Source: Casuarina equisetifolia (lineage: Eukaryota > Streptophyta > Magnoliopsida > Fagales > Casuarinaceae). Taken from it: a stretch of DNA of 64,000 nt. The translations under genes and the position numbers were made by a program. The stretch covers positions 22,099,884-22,163,883 of the forward strand of contig CM052356.1 of NCBI GenBank assembly GCA_028551475.1, given 5' to 3'. How positions within the stretch are numbered: the first letter of the stretch is position 1; each line of letters opens with the position of its first letter. The notes beneath the pieces are model-generated. The model had not been told where the DNA came from and made no database searches. It saw nothing but the letters and a program-made list of their open reading frames with translations. This document shows positions 36,601 to 49,500 of the stretch, piece by piece.

Positions 36601-39406
36601 TGGTCTTCTCTATATTAATGTTGTGACTACAGTCTCGGAATAGTCTAACATTTGTGGTTGCTTATTTTGACTTTGCATGTAAAATCATTTAATCACTTGG
36701 ACAGCAAGCAGTGGAGGTTATGAATTTTGGCTGTTGTGATAAATTGCAACAACAATTTGTAGGACGATCAACAAACAATCTGTATTCCTGATCGTCATAG
36801 ATTCCAAATATCATCCCTGAAATATATTAGCAAGTCTTGATGTGACTGTCTGTTTGCCTCTCTGTATTAGACATATTTGTAATTCTGCACCATCACGTTG
36901 AGAACCTCTGAAACTATGACATAGAAAATTGTATGATCAGGTAACATTGTTCTTGAAATAAATTTGAAGGAGTGAGGGCTTACTATTGTTTAATTTATTG
37001 GTCTTTTTTATTTTTACTTTCTTTTTCAGCTTGGGATTTGGGCACTCTCTCTTGAATTCTAATAAGTTTCTTTGGTCTGCGTATGTTGTAGGACTTCTCT
37101 CACGTCCACACATTTAGAGGTCATGGGCATAGAGTCATGGCTTTAGTTTACGTGGATGAAGAACAACTGTGCGTAAGTGGTGATAGTGGGGGTGGCATAT
37201 TCGTCTGGGGCAGTAGTGCCCCTCTTATTCAAGATCCTTTAAAGAAATGGTACGAAGAGAAAGATTGGCGTTATAGTGGTATTCATGCCTTGACCACTTC
37301 AGGAAATGGCTATCTCTATACTGGCAGTGGAGATAGGTCAATAAAAGCATGGTCGTTGCAGGTAGTTTATGGTTTATATTATATATTATTTTTACAAACA
37401 TTTTCCAGTGTTCTGTGAACGTAAATGAACTAGATTTTCCTTTCCAGGATGGCATTCTGTCGTGCACAATGTACGGACATAAATCAGTAGTTTCCTGTCT
37501 TGCTGTATGTGATGGTGTTCTTTATAGTGGCAGTTGGGATGGAACGATCAGACTGTGGAATCTTAATGATCATAGTCCATTGACCGTTTTGGGGGAAGAC
37601 AAACCTGGAACTGTGACCTCTGTCTTGTCCCTTGCTGCTGACAAGCGTATGCTCATTGCAGCTCATGAAAATGGATATGTCAAGGTTTTACACTCTCCTC
37701 TTCCTTGACTTGGGTTAGACTAGTTGGGGTGTATTTGACACCTTTGGATGTGAAAGATATTATTGGACCCAGAAGTTAGTAGTAAAATAGCCAGCCTAAG
37801 ATGCTTTTTCTTAAAGTAGATCATTATAATGAGAATGAAGATTAGAAATCCCTCCATTAATCAACATCTTAATTTTGTGTTGCATATATCCAAAGAAAGG
37901 CAGACTTGCTAAGGCGCTATAAAATCTTCAAACTCATGTCCGCTGATTTGTGACAAAGTGGAAACTTTCTTCTGCTGTGTATGTACAAACGAGTTCTCTC
38001 TTTTATTTATGCATAGAGATGATGGAAACAAAAGCTGTTATCTTTATTAACGGGTCATACCAATATAGCGCTGTGCATTCCCTGTACCATTGAGTTTCAG
38101 CGCCAATAAGGATTTTCTGTTATTATCTTTCACTGATGCACTTCATTCCTTAGTAATCATATGTTTTTGCTGCTTCCTTCAGGTCTGGAGCAATGATGTC
38201 TTGAGGAAATCCGCACAACTACACAGTGGTGCAATTTTTGCTACTGCCATGGAGGATAAACGGCTATTTACAGGAGGTTGGGAGAAAATTGTCAAAGTAC
38301 AGGTGCACATCCCAAATTATGGTTCACTTTTCTACACATATAATAAAAATTTAACAAGTCTAAAACTCTAACCCATTTGAGAGTTCATTCCGCAATCATG
38401 GTGAGATCTGGATTTTCTTTCATATGAGATCTACTTTTAGGTGGTGAACCAATCATCTATTTTTCAGTTGATTTTTTTTTTTTTTGTCCTGCATTTTATT
38501 TCTTTTTCAATTTTTGCAGACCAATTAACTTAGCTAGTGACTTGTAGGAATTATCAGGAGATGAATTTGAAGTAGAGGTCATGCCAACTGGATCCATCCC
38601 TTGTGCTTCAGTCATAACGGCTTTGTTATGCTGGCAAGGAAAGCTTATGGTCGGATATGCTGATAGATCTATCAAGGTATGGTACATTTTATGCTGTGTT
38701 CGTGTTCATGAGAGACTCATACTATACCCCATCCTGTCCAATCCTTTATCTGGTTTATGTTTATTACTATTATTTTATTTTATTCTTTTGTTGTTGTGCG
38801 TACACTTGATTGTCCTCGAATATGCAAATGCACACATACACGCACCCACACATATGTAGTTCTTTCTTTCTGAATGCCACTAGTATGTATGAGTATTCCG
38901 GAAAAGGGCCATGAATTTGTCTAGTCAAGCTCAACTGTTAGGCTAGTTGGGGTCTGAGTCGTGACTTTCTCTTTTTCTGTTTAACTGCTTGCTTAGTTCT
39001 TTTTATTGTGCTGGAAGTACAATAGCATTTGAAGCATGCAGAAACAGTCTCTCAGTTTTGGATTATCTATGTTCAAAATGGTATTTAGCCTCTTTACTGT
39101 CTCCAAGAAAGTAAAATAAGAAGAAAGAAAAAGAAAGAGGAAAAAGATGAAGGTATTACTGTATAACTGAATATGATAATAGAGATGGGTATAGCATACC
39201 TTGAGCTCATAATCCCAGTTCATGGTAAGAATGAAATTAAACCAAAAAGGAAATTGTTTAAAAATTTTAATTCCAGTGATTTGGGTTTCAATGGCAAGCA
39301 TACATAGTCAATTTATCCTCGTTTCATTTTTGTTTTCACTATATATTAAACGCTTGAACGCTGGATCTTGATTTGATTGCACCAGGTATATTTTTATGGA
39401 AAGTGA
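33632..39406 (+). CDS. RING finger / pseudokinase-like / WD40 repeat protein
   Basis: Seven exons: 33632-35315, 35866-35921, 37092-37361, 37448-37684, 38183-38302, 38548-38676 and 39386-39406. Phases close at 838 residues. The first ATG at 33632 is used; the open frame extends to a GTG at 33611, which is not a plausible plant start. Residues 6-50 form a C3HC4 RING (C6, C9, C25, H27, C30, C33, C47, C50), so E3 ubiquitin ligase activity is likely. Residues about 130-490 resemble a protein-kinase fold (SSDVWSLACLLISLIIGKSF near the C-lobe), but no HRD or DFG catalytic motif is visible, so it is probably a pseudokinase scaffold. From about 550 WD40 repeats follow (KTIHVWSLQ, DRSIKAWSLQ, DGTIRLWNL, DRSIKV). 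The family matches Arabidopsis At1g21651 as I remember it. Its direct neighbour SECA2 supports this orthology. Substrates are unknown. Confidence 0.88.
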
Positions 39407-40563
39407 TCCTCGTGTCATCTGCTATGCTGTTGTTGATATGCTTTTTGTGATGGATTAAGTGCTTTGGCAGCCCAGGACTTTCAGAGTCTCGCTGAATTGT
39501 GCAGTATCAGTGTACTGCTGAATCTTTAAATCCTGGTTTTAGCGGATCTGGTTACTTGTTTGAACACGATAAAAGTATTATTTCGAAGATCTTGCTGGTG
39601 CTGATCTATGCAAGATCTATAGATCCACGGTACCAGTTGTTGAAATTCTTCAAGCAAAATACGTGAACACGTCTCCTATCACAGGTAGGAGGGTCTGTAT
39701 AAATGATTGTTCATACAACACGGATTTCTGTTCAGTGTGAAGATGCTGATGTGTAAGTTAACTGCTGTAAAGTAAACAAAGTGTAATTATACATGTTGGG
39801 ATATAGCTCCAATTCTAGTTCTTTTCTCCGTTATGACGTTATTGTGGTGGCCACGGAAAAGGAAAACTATCAGAAATGCATTGAAGATTTTTGGTTGCAG
39901 GAACAATAAGAGGATGATGATTATAAATCAAAGCTATTTCGTAAGCCGAATTTATAGCCTTTGCGAGTTCAACTGCGTTACGAGAGCTCAGTTTGATGGC
40001 CCTGGGTGAATCATCATTCTCATACATCTAATCCGTGACTGAATAAAATGACCTATTCTTCAAGAATTAATATGTCAAAAACTTGCTAAAACCTAACGGA
40101 CTATTTTGTAGCTTTGGAATTGACTACACCTTGCTGATGATCAAGGAGACTTCTTTTGCCAGCTAAAACCAACAAAATACAAATCAGGGGGTTTTGCTAC
40201 TTCTCTTCAAAACGTTTAGAGATAGAACAATGAATCAAGGCTGTAATTAGCGTATATTTATGGGCCAATCAAATTGACAATCAAGTGTGCCACCCGATGA
40301 GGGACCGTTCAAGTAGCCGCTCAGTCCGAACTCAACGTCCCTTTCAGCGACGAAAGCAAACGGGAAAGGCTGCCTGGCCCCAGAACCCTTAATATTCTCA
40401 AGCTCCATGTGAAAGGAGGAGAGCATAAAATACGTAAGGTATATCGGAACCAATTCGCGGTGATGGTAGCTTCTTAGCCTACCGCTTAACCAAACTATAG
40501 CTTCGAGCTTCCCGCCTTACCGGACGATCGAAAAGCACAGACGAGAAGAACAACTCCACGGTC
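39407..40563. other. intergenic between RING/WD40 gene and SECA2
   Basis: Contains the 3' untranslated region of the RING/WD40 gene and the SECA2 promoter and leader. The stop at 39404-39406 and the plastid-targeting start at 40564 show two separate reading frames in the same orientation. No other gene is seen. Confidence 0.6.
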
Positions 40564-43500
40564 ATGGCGGCCGTGTATACTCTTCGGAGCCCTTCTTTCG
40601 TCGCTCCAAATCCTCCCAAACGAACAACCAACCTCTTACTTACCAAACCCTTTCTCCCTATACTTCCCCCTTCTTTTTCCTCCCCTTCGTTGTATCGGCT
40701 GCGACGACGTTGCGTGGCATTAACACCTATTACAGCGACTGTGAAGGTTCTACTCTGCTCGACGCCCACTATCTGTTTGGAAGTGTGTTTGCGTTATGTT
40801 CACCGCGCTTTTTTGTTCTGTTTAGGACCACTTGGGTCGTCTCAGTAAGACTTGGAGTGATTACACGAGCTTAAACAACTGGGTTGTACGGGACTACTAC
40901 CGTCTAGTTAACTCCGTGAACACATTCGAGCCGCAGATTCAGAGGCTCTCGGATGAGCAGGTTTCTGGTCCAAATTGGTTTTTGCTTAGCTGCATTCTGT
41001 TGTTCCTGTATTTTTGTGTGACGGGTTCGTGTTTGTTGTTATAGCTAATTGCAAAAACTGTGGAGTTTCGTAACCGGATAAGACACGGGGAGACGCTTGC
41101 GGATATTCAAGCTGGTTGATTATCTATTTTTCTCTCTAAGTTTTAAACTTTTAGAGAAGTGAATTTACTCTTGTGAACTTGATAACGTGATCAATGGTCA
41201 TTTAATTACAATCTTTGCAGAGGCATTTGCTGTTGTTCGTGAAGCAGCGAGAAGGAAGCTTGGAATGCGGCACTTTGATGTGCAGGTCTCTGTCTTATAC
41301 ACAACACGACCATGCAGAGATTCAATTTGCTGCGTCTTTATTCACTTTAGTGTGGCACTAAGCTTTTACATTTTTGTCAATTTCAATGTAGATTATTGGT
41401 GGAGCTGTGCTTCATGACGGGTCTATCGCGGAGATGAAAACTGGGGAGGGAAAAACATTGGTGTCCACATTAGCGGCATATCTTAATGCCCTGACTGGCG
41501 ACGGTGTTCATGGTATGCGTCTATCATAACTTCTGGTAGTTTCTTTGAGAAATCAGAATATGTTATGGGGAAGTTACTAGAATCAGGTCGATATTCTTCT
41601 TTGTGCAAATTCTTTTATATACGTGCTTGGGAAAAGCTAAAGGGTTTCAGTAACAACAACAGCAAGGATAACTACTTAAAAAATACAATAATACTGATAG
41701 TAGGGAAATGATTCCATACGAGAAGAGTTTCTACTCTCAACATCTACCTTTGAGTCTCCATTTTTATTGCAAGAGGCAATTTCCTGATGGAGCACATGAA
41801 TAAGTTTGTTTCTTCTTCAAACCAACGGGCCAAATGTTTCTACCTAACTGCATCTGAAAGTTGTTTCTCATGCTTTGTTTCTTGTGCAATAAAGGAAATT
41901 CCTCAAGCATGAATATCCAGAGTAGCTTTATGTAGCTGTGATGGTACAAATTCATGTACTCATTCTCATGCTGAAAAATATGGTAAAAATTACGCCCATG
42001 CAATTCTATGAGCAATTTTATGAAATATATTTTCACTGTTAATATGGGAGCAGTTGAACTTAGATAAGCTTCATTCAAACAAATTTTCACTATTAGGTAA
42101 CATTAGCTTTTTCGAGTGCTATCAAATGAAGCTTTGATTTGTCTGCTGTGCAATGCCTTTCACAGAGATAGTAATGAATATCCACCTAAGGATCTTTTTT
42201 TCCCCCACAAATTTTTTAAACATGTTGGATGGTTTGTTCCCTCCATGCTGTTCAATGGGAGGACAAACATGCATATCTCACTATTGCCATTGTTTCAAGC
42301 TGCTACCATAGTCCTCCCCCCCCCCCCCCCCCCCCCCTCCTTCTCTCTCTCTCTCTCTCACTCACACACACACACAAACTAATATTTTGAAAGAAATAAG
42401 AAAGCCTTCCCGTCCTCTTCCTTTTAATCTTCCAAAATATTAATCTTTTTCATTTGGACAGAAAATGTTTTCCAGCCCAATATTATTTCTGAGGACCTTC
42501 CTTTTTCCCTTTGGCATATGCATACATTTGATTGTATTTGAATTCTCAACCCTAGTGAATGTCAGGCTTCTTAACAGCCCTTTCATATAATCTGCAAGAA
42601 GGTTTAAGAGGAGAGGAGAATCTGTGAGATATACTTGTAGTCCAAATACCACATGCAGGTAAATTTCAAGTCTAGACTGCCAGACGTATATGCAAGGGGA
42701 GTTCCTTAACACATAAATCAGAAGAATATAAAACGAAAGCAAGCAGCATCCGTTGATATAAAGTTGCTTAGTTGCTCTTTCTCTGCTGGAACAAGATTAT
42801 TAGAAATACTTCCTGCTAAAGTCGTGAATTCTTTTTTTAATGTTGATGATGGTATTGGTTGTCCTGTGGTCATGCTAATGATGTTTTTGTCTCTTCTCTC
42901 TCTCTCTCTCAACAGTGGTAACTGTTAATGATTATTTAGCTCAACGTGATGCTGAGTGGATGGGTCGTGTTCATCGTTTCCTAGGTCTCTCCGTGGGCCT
43001 AATTCAGGTAAATTCCTGTAATCTAGCAGAAAGTTGAAAAGAAAAAGAAGAAAGATTTAGCGTGATTGCCTATGAGTAAATGTAAATTTCTGAAGCAAGT
43101 GGAGGTTTAAGGTAGGCAAGGTCATGGGTCCTACTGATGTACTGTTGAGCATATGAGGGCTATGCCAGCCTTCCATGAAACTTCTTTTTTATAAAATAAA
43201 GACAGGTGTAAATCACTATTCAAAATGCACATCTGTATCAGAATTTATATAGCTTTGATCTTTGTTGCTTACATATGTAGAGGGGGATGAATGCCAAACA
43301 GCGGAGATCCAACTATGGATGTGATATTACATATACCAATAATTCAGTAAGTAGTGTCCACATTTATTTAGTACTGCAATGCTTCTTGAGGGAGTTTTTT
43401 TATGGCATTGGAATTTTTTTAATGGTATTGTTGAACTTACTTTCATGCAGTTGATTATTGACCTGTACATCCGCTAGTTGTTTTCATTGCTTCTGCCTTT

Positions 43501-46500
43501 TTGTTTTTCTGAATGTTGCCAGGAGCTTGGGTTTGATTACCTACGAGATAATCTTGCTGGAAATAGTAGCGAACTTGTGATGAGATGGTATATTTCGTAA
43601 CTGCTTGAAGTTCATCCATATTTGTGTTTTGGATTACTTGGGGTTTTCACTGCATAACAGGCCAAAGCCATTTCATTTTGCGATAGTTGATGAGGTTGAT
43701 TCTGCCCTCATAGACGAAGGAAGAAATCCTTTGTTAATCAGTGGAGAGGTAATTCTGACCTGTTTTTGTAAGTGGCAGTATTTAAAAGTCAATAATTGTA
43801 GTCTTTCCTAGTTAAATTTCGCAATAGTCAAGGATATAGAAATATCTTGTTGACTGGGTATTCTTCTTTTTCCACATTGCAGGCTAGCAAAGATGCTGCG
43901 AGATATCCAGTTGCTGCTAAAGTAGCTGAGATTCTTGTGCAGGGCCTTGTGAGTTCGGTCTTTTGCATTTTTTATGTTTGGTTAAGCTGCAATATTATTT
44001 TTCTGGAGCAGCTGACCATACTTGCAGTTTGGTTCCATCATGCTATATAAACTAAACTGCTTTCCAATTCACCTCTGTTGATAGCATTATAATGTGGAGC
44101 TTAAAGATAATTCAGTGGAGTTGACTGAGGAAGGGATTGCGCTTGCTGAGACAGCTCTTGAAACAAATGACTTATGGGATGAAAATGATCCATGGGCTAG
44201 GTGAGCGTGGATTCCTGTTGCTTTTGTTGTCACTCTGGTATTATCACTGTGTTAGGAGAATACTGTTTGGAGCATCTTCATTACCCATTATCTCTTTCCT
44301 GTAGCTTTCTCTATTATTCCCCTTTTATCTTGTCTTTCAGTTAATTAGAAACTAAATACTTCTGTTTTTATTTGGAAGTTATAAACTACTCTTGTTTTGT
44401 TGATTCGCAATCATTTGGTGATTGAAGATAATTGAATGTGAATAGCATGGCAGCTTCTTTATCCATCAGAAATTATGAGGTTTTTTCTTTTTAATTTAAG
44501 CCCTGTAGTTAAAATTGTATTGTCACAGGTTTGTGATGAATGCCTTGAAGGCCAAAGAGTTTTATCGGCGAGATGTCCAATACATTGTTAGAGATGGGAA
44601 GGCTCTCATAATCAATGAGGTATTGCTTGATGTTTATATGATTTAATTCTCTGAGCATGTTCCTTGTTCAGATAATCAGCTTATGTTTTCTCTTTGTTCT
44701 AATTTTTGTTATTTGTCTGTCTTAAAGTATTAGGATTCGGTTGTTGTAACACTTATCAATAAAGGTTCACAAAATTCTCAGCCCAGATTATGCTGGAATT
44801 TGCTCTGGCGCACACTGATCTGACGTGTTTCTAGCAGTAGGAAGAAACTTATGAGAACAATGATTGAGAATTCAGACTAATGCATAAATGTTCCATCCTA
44901 ATTGACATCTACCTTACATATTCTATTGACCTTGGGCGTCTATGTTAGGATAAGAAAACTCTCCAATATTTTGACACTACAGTCAGCTTACTGATATTTA
45001 ATGAGCAACTAGTTGGGTAATATCTGAAACTGTAAAATGGAAACATCGAATGCATTAGTCCAAAGTGTCTCCAAGTTTTTATGAAAAGGAAAATCATAGA
45101 AGAACCAGAGTATTTGTATGTCACAGAAACAAGATATACATGTTAAAGTCGTGGTTTTTTATTTTTTCACTGTCCAAGTTAAAGAAGCAGGTGACATTTA
45201 GAAACCAGATGCAACATACTCTAAAAATATACCCTATTTATTTTTCAAGCCCTTGGACATTTTGAGAAGGTTAGGTTTTGTTTTAAGTTATTAGAATATG
45301 AGACTATTTTCCAAGAGTGTGATATTATCTATTTACGTTTGGTGGCCCAGCTTTCAATTTTCCTTGTAAACATTATCTTCCAATTACCTACATTAAATAT
45401 GATAATCATTTTCCATCAGGCTGATTAATTTCGAAATATGAAACAAAATTGGATCAAAGAATCTTTCTAAATTCTGGCTAAATGTTATTTGATAGCTTTC
45501 ATTGTAACCCTTGCTTGTTTCTAAAAGTATTGAGAAGATAGAATGTACCTATAAAGGAAAATACTTTTGGGTAATCTTCCAGCAAAAATTTTGTTTCTCT
45601 AAATGAAATATAGTCTTATAGCAGCTAGACTAATTTTTCCTTTTTATGAGGGCACTAACTTTAGGCAAGATACCTATGGTTAGTGTATTATTCTAGGTTT
45701 GGATCTTGCTCAAGGAAAATGGAGCTGAATTGGATATAGAAGCAGTCTTAGATCATGTCATGGAGAGGGAAAGCAATTGTTATTTTGAATAAATGGAGAT
45801 CATTCTTCTGTTGGCATAAGTTTTATCACCAGATTATTACCTCCTGAGCGGATGAAACCTTGGGCAGGCTCTATGTAGCATTTTTGGAGGGGTTTCAAAA
45901 CCTTCTTGTGGAACTGGAAACTTAGGTGCTTGTCGTGGTGAATTGTGATTACGTTCAACAGCTCAAATTTTATTGTTTCTGTGGGTCCCAATTCTTCTGG
46001 TCTATATATCTGTGTTTGGGGCATGTGTGCATATGTATGTCTATATATGTTTGGGACTGTATCATGTTAATATCTGGTTTTCTAGTTTCAAACTTTGGCA
46101 AAATGATGATCTAATTGTGCTGATGGCATGTTTCATTAGTGGATAGGAGAAGAATCTCATTGTTCAATCAAATTGATATTTTCTAAAATTCTGTCCAGCT
46201 GACAGGCAGAGTTGAAGAGAAGAGGAGATGGTCTGATGGGATTCATCAGGCTGTAGAGGCTAAGGAAGGTCTAAAGATTCTGGTATTTCTTGATCTTTTA
46301 ATGTTTGAAGTTTTTCTGCTGATTCATGATTTGTAGAGAACATATATAATTCCAAGTGTAATGTTCTTGCATCTTTTAGGCTGATTCAGTAGTTGTGGCG
46401 CAAATCACATATCAATCGCTCTTTAAGCTTTACCCAAAGTTATCAGGGATGACTGGGACCGCAAAAACAGAAGTATAGACTTTAACGTTGCCATATTTTG

Positions 46501-49500
46501 ATTTTGGTGCTTTGCTAGTTATTCCTAATGCGGTTCTCATGAAAAGAGTTACATTATAATCATTGCAGGAGAAAGAGTTCTTGAAAATGTTCCAGATGCC
46601 AGTTATTGAAGTGCCCACAAACCTTCCAAATATTCGTAAAGATTTACCCATCCAAGCTTTTGCTGTAAGGCACTCAAGCTTTTTACTGGATTTATTTTAT
46701 GTTTGGTTTGTTTTCACTCGACTAATGCCCTGGGTTGTTCACTATTTTAGACTGCTCGTGGAAAATGGAAGTATGTTCGTGAAGAAGTTGCATACATGTT
46801 TACACTGGGTCGTCCTGTTTTAGTTGGAACCACTAGGTGAATATCTGGAGTGCCTGTCAATACACCCTGTTAACCAGCTTGCAGTAGGTTTTATGTATGA
46901 CTAATTTAATATGTCTCCGTGATGTTACGTACTAGAAGATCAGTGTTCGTAACTTGACTTTGGTTCCATAGTGGATGTTTCATGCTGCGTGCACTTATAT
47001 GTGCAGAACAGAATGGGGGAGGGCTAAAGAAGTTCGAAATACTTTGATTAACTTCTATCACTTTAACAAGGACCAAAACTTTGTGGAAAGGCAGTCCAAC
47101 AAGATGTTAGAGCACTCTATATGTGAATCAAATTTCAATGGTATAAAAACCTGGGTCAGATCAATAAGATCATCCATATATTGATGAGGTCTTCCCTAAT
47201 ACCATGTTGTATAAGGTTGAGATTCCTGTGATCCTCTGAAGTTTAAGTCTGAAAAGGTTTATTTCATGTAGTAAACTAATCAAGAGAGAAAAAAGTAAAA
47301 AAAAAAAAAAAGGCATTCGATGATGCTTCCATAGAAGTAGAACTTATTCCGTTTAGGAATTTATCTTATGTTCGTTTACACAGGAGGAAAAGCTTGGCAT
47401 CCCGTGCCTTATTTAGACGTGAGAAACATGCTTAGGGACCTTGTCATATATTGTAATCTAGTGCTATTTGTTCTTTCTTTAAGGCCAATCAATTGACATT
47501 TGTGATGTTTCTTCCGTTAGATGCTACTTAGGTGTAGTTTGAATACGGATATCCCTAAAGCTTTGATGGTAATAAGATTGAAATTGTTGTTTAGTTATGA
47601 TCTTTTAGAATGCTTAGATGGCCACTGATATATGACGAAGAATTCTCATCTTCTGATGCAGTGTTGAGAATTCTGAACATTTGTCTGACCTGCTGAAGGA
47701 ATGGAATATTCGTCACAATGTCCTGAATGCACGACCCAAGGTTTGTTGATATTTAATTCATTTCGAATTTATGGTTAAACAAAAAATTCTTATTAGGTCA
47801 CATTTCTTTTTATCTTTTTGGATACTCTTGCTACCATTTTGATTCTCTTCTTTTTGCCAGTATGCTGCAAAGGAGGCTGAAATTGTTGCCCAGGCAGGGC
47901 AGAAATACGCTATCACCATCTCCACAAATATGGCTGGTAGAGGCACAGATATAATCCTGGGAGGGAATCCAAAGGTAGTGTGCTTGTCAGATAATTCTTG
48001 CCATTGAAAGATGTAAAGAATACATCTTAGCATGACTTCTTGGTTTCTTAAGAGTATGCATATGCATATAGTTTGAAATTTCATTGTTTCGTATTTCACT
48101 TTGAGGATGAGCTGGAAGTAATTTTCTCTATTTTCGGGTTGTGGTTTACAAAGATGCTTGCGAAAGAAATTATAGAGGATAGGTTACTTTCAACTTTGAA
48201 ACGAGAAGCTCCCAACCTTGAAGTTGATGGCGAGACAATTTCACAAAAGGTAGAATCATTGTGGCCCCTAAGAGCTGCTATATATTAAGTTCTGTATCTG
48301 ATCTATCTCCTGGGGTAGGTATTGTCAAAGGTAAAGGTTGGATCATCAGCAGCAGCACTGCTAGCCAAGGCAGCCTTAATGGGTTGGTGACTCTATACTT
48401 CAAATATGTATTACTTTAAGCTCATTTTGGATGAAATTGGTACTAATGTTACCCTTTGATATGTGTCTCTGTAATTTGATGTGCTCTATTCATTTCTATT
48501 GAATCACAAAGCTAAGTATGTTTGCAAAAGTGAGGGAAAGAACTGGACCTACCAGAAGGCAAAATCTTTGATCTCAGAGGCGGTGGAGATGAGTCAATCA
48601 ATTAATTTGGGAGAAATAGAAAAGCTTGCCAATGAAGAGTCTGAGATGTACCCTCTTGGGCCTACTATAGCATTAGCTTATTTGTCAGTCCTGAAGGATT
48701 GTGAAGTACACTGTTCCCGTGAAGGTTATGAGGTGAAACAACTAGGGGGCCTTCATGTGATTGGGACGTCTTTGCATGAATCTCGGAGAATAGATAACCA
48801 GGTGAATCCTAAACCGCTGTGATGTTTCAGTGGAAACAATAATTATCGATCTAAGGTTTCTCCCTCTGCACTTATGTGATGCCCTTACATGCTTTTCGAC
48901 ATTCTTTGATCCACTAATGATGATACTTTTCCACAGCTTCGTGGAAGAGCAGGAAGGCAAGGGGATCCTGGATCAACACGGTTTATGGTGAGGTAATAGC
49001 ATTTATCTATCTAAACATAGATGACTGCTCTGCTATAATAATTATCTGGAGTTCAAAATATACATTAGTAAACCTGAGTAGGATGGGGCATGTGGAATCT
49101 CGTATGAATCAGCTAGGACCACCTTGCAAGGCTAAATACTCCTGGGTGGCTGATAGTTAAGTAGTACCGTGAGGGAAGGGTGAAAAGAACCCCCATCGGG
49201 GAGTGAAATAGAACATGAAATCGTAAGCTTCCACAAAGCTGAAGGGGGTTGCTCAATGCTCCGCCCTCAAAAAAAAAAAAAAACTGTATGATTAGTAGGA
49301 GGTTGCTTGAGTTCCTGCTTTTCCCCATTTCTTTCTCCATTCTGAGCAAGGCAGAACATGAGAAGGAAATAAATTTCCTTCCAATATTGACGGGTTCAAA
49401 CTCATTTGTTTGGAGCTGTGCTAGTTTTCATGTATGAACCTGTGAGCAATAAAGCTGCACCAGTTAAGTTTGGGGACTAGGCTGTTCATTACAGTCTTTG

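Noticed and set aside
49072..49232. Functional rRNA gene
   Set aside because: Only about 160 bp with several substitutions and inside an intron; it is an organelle-derived fragment.
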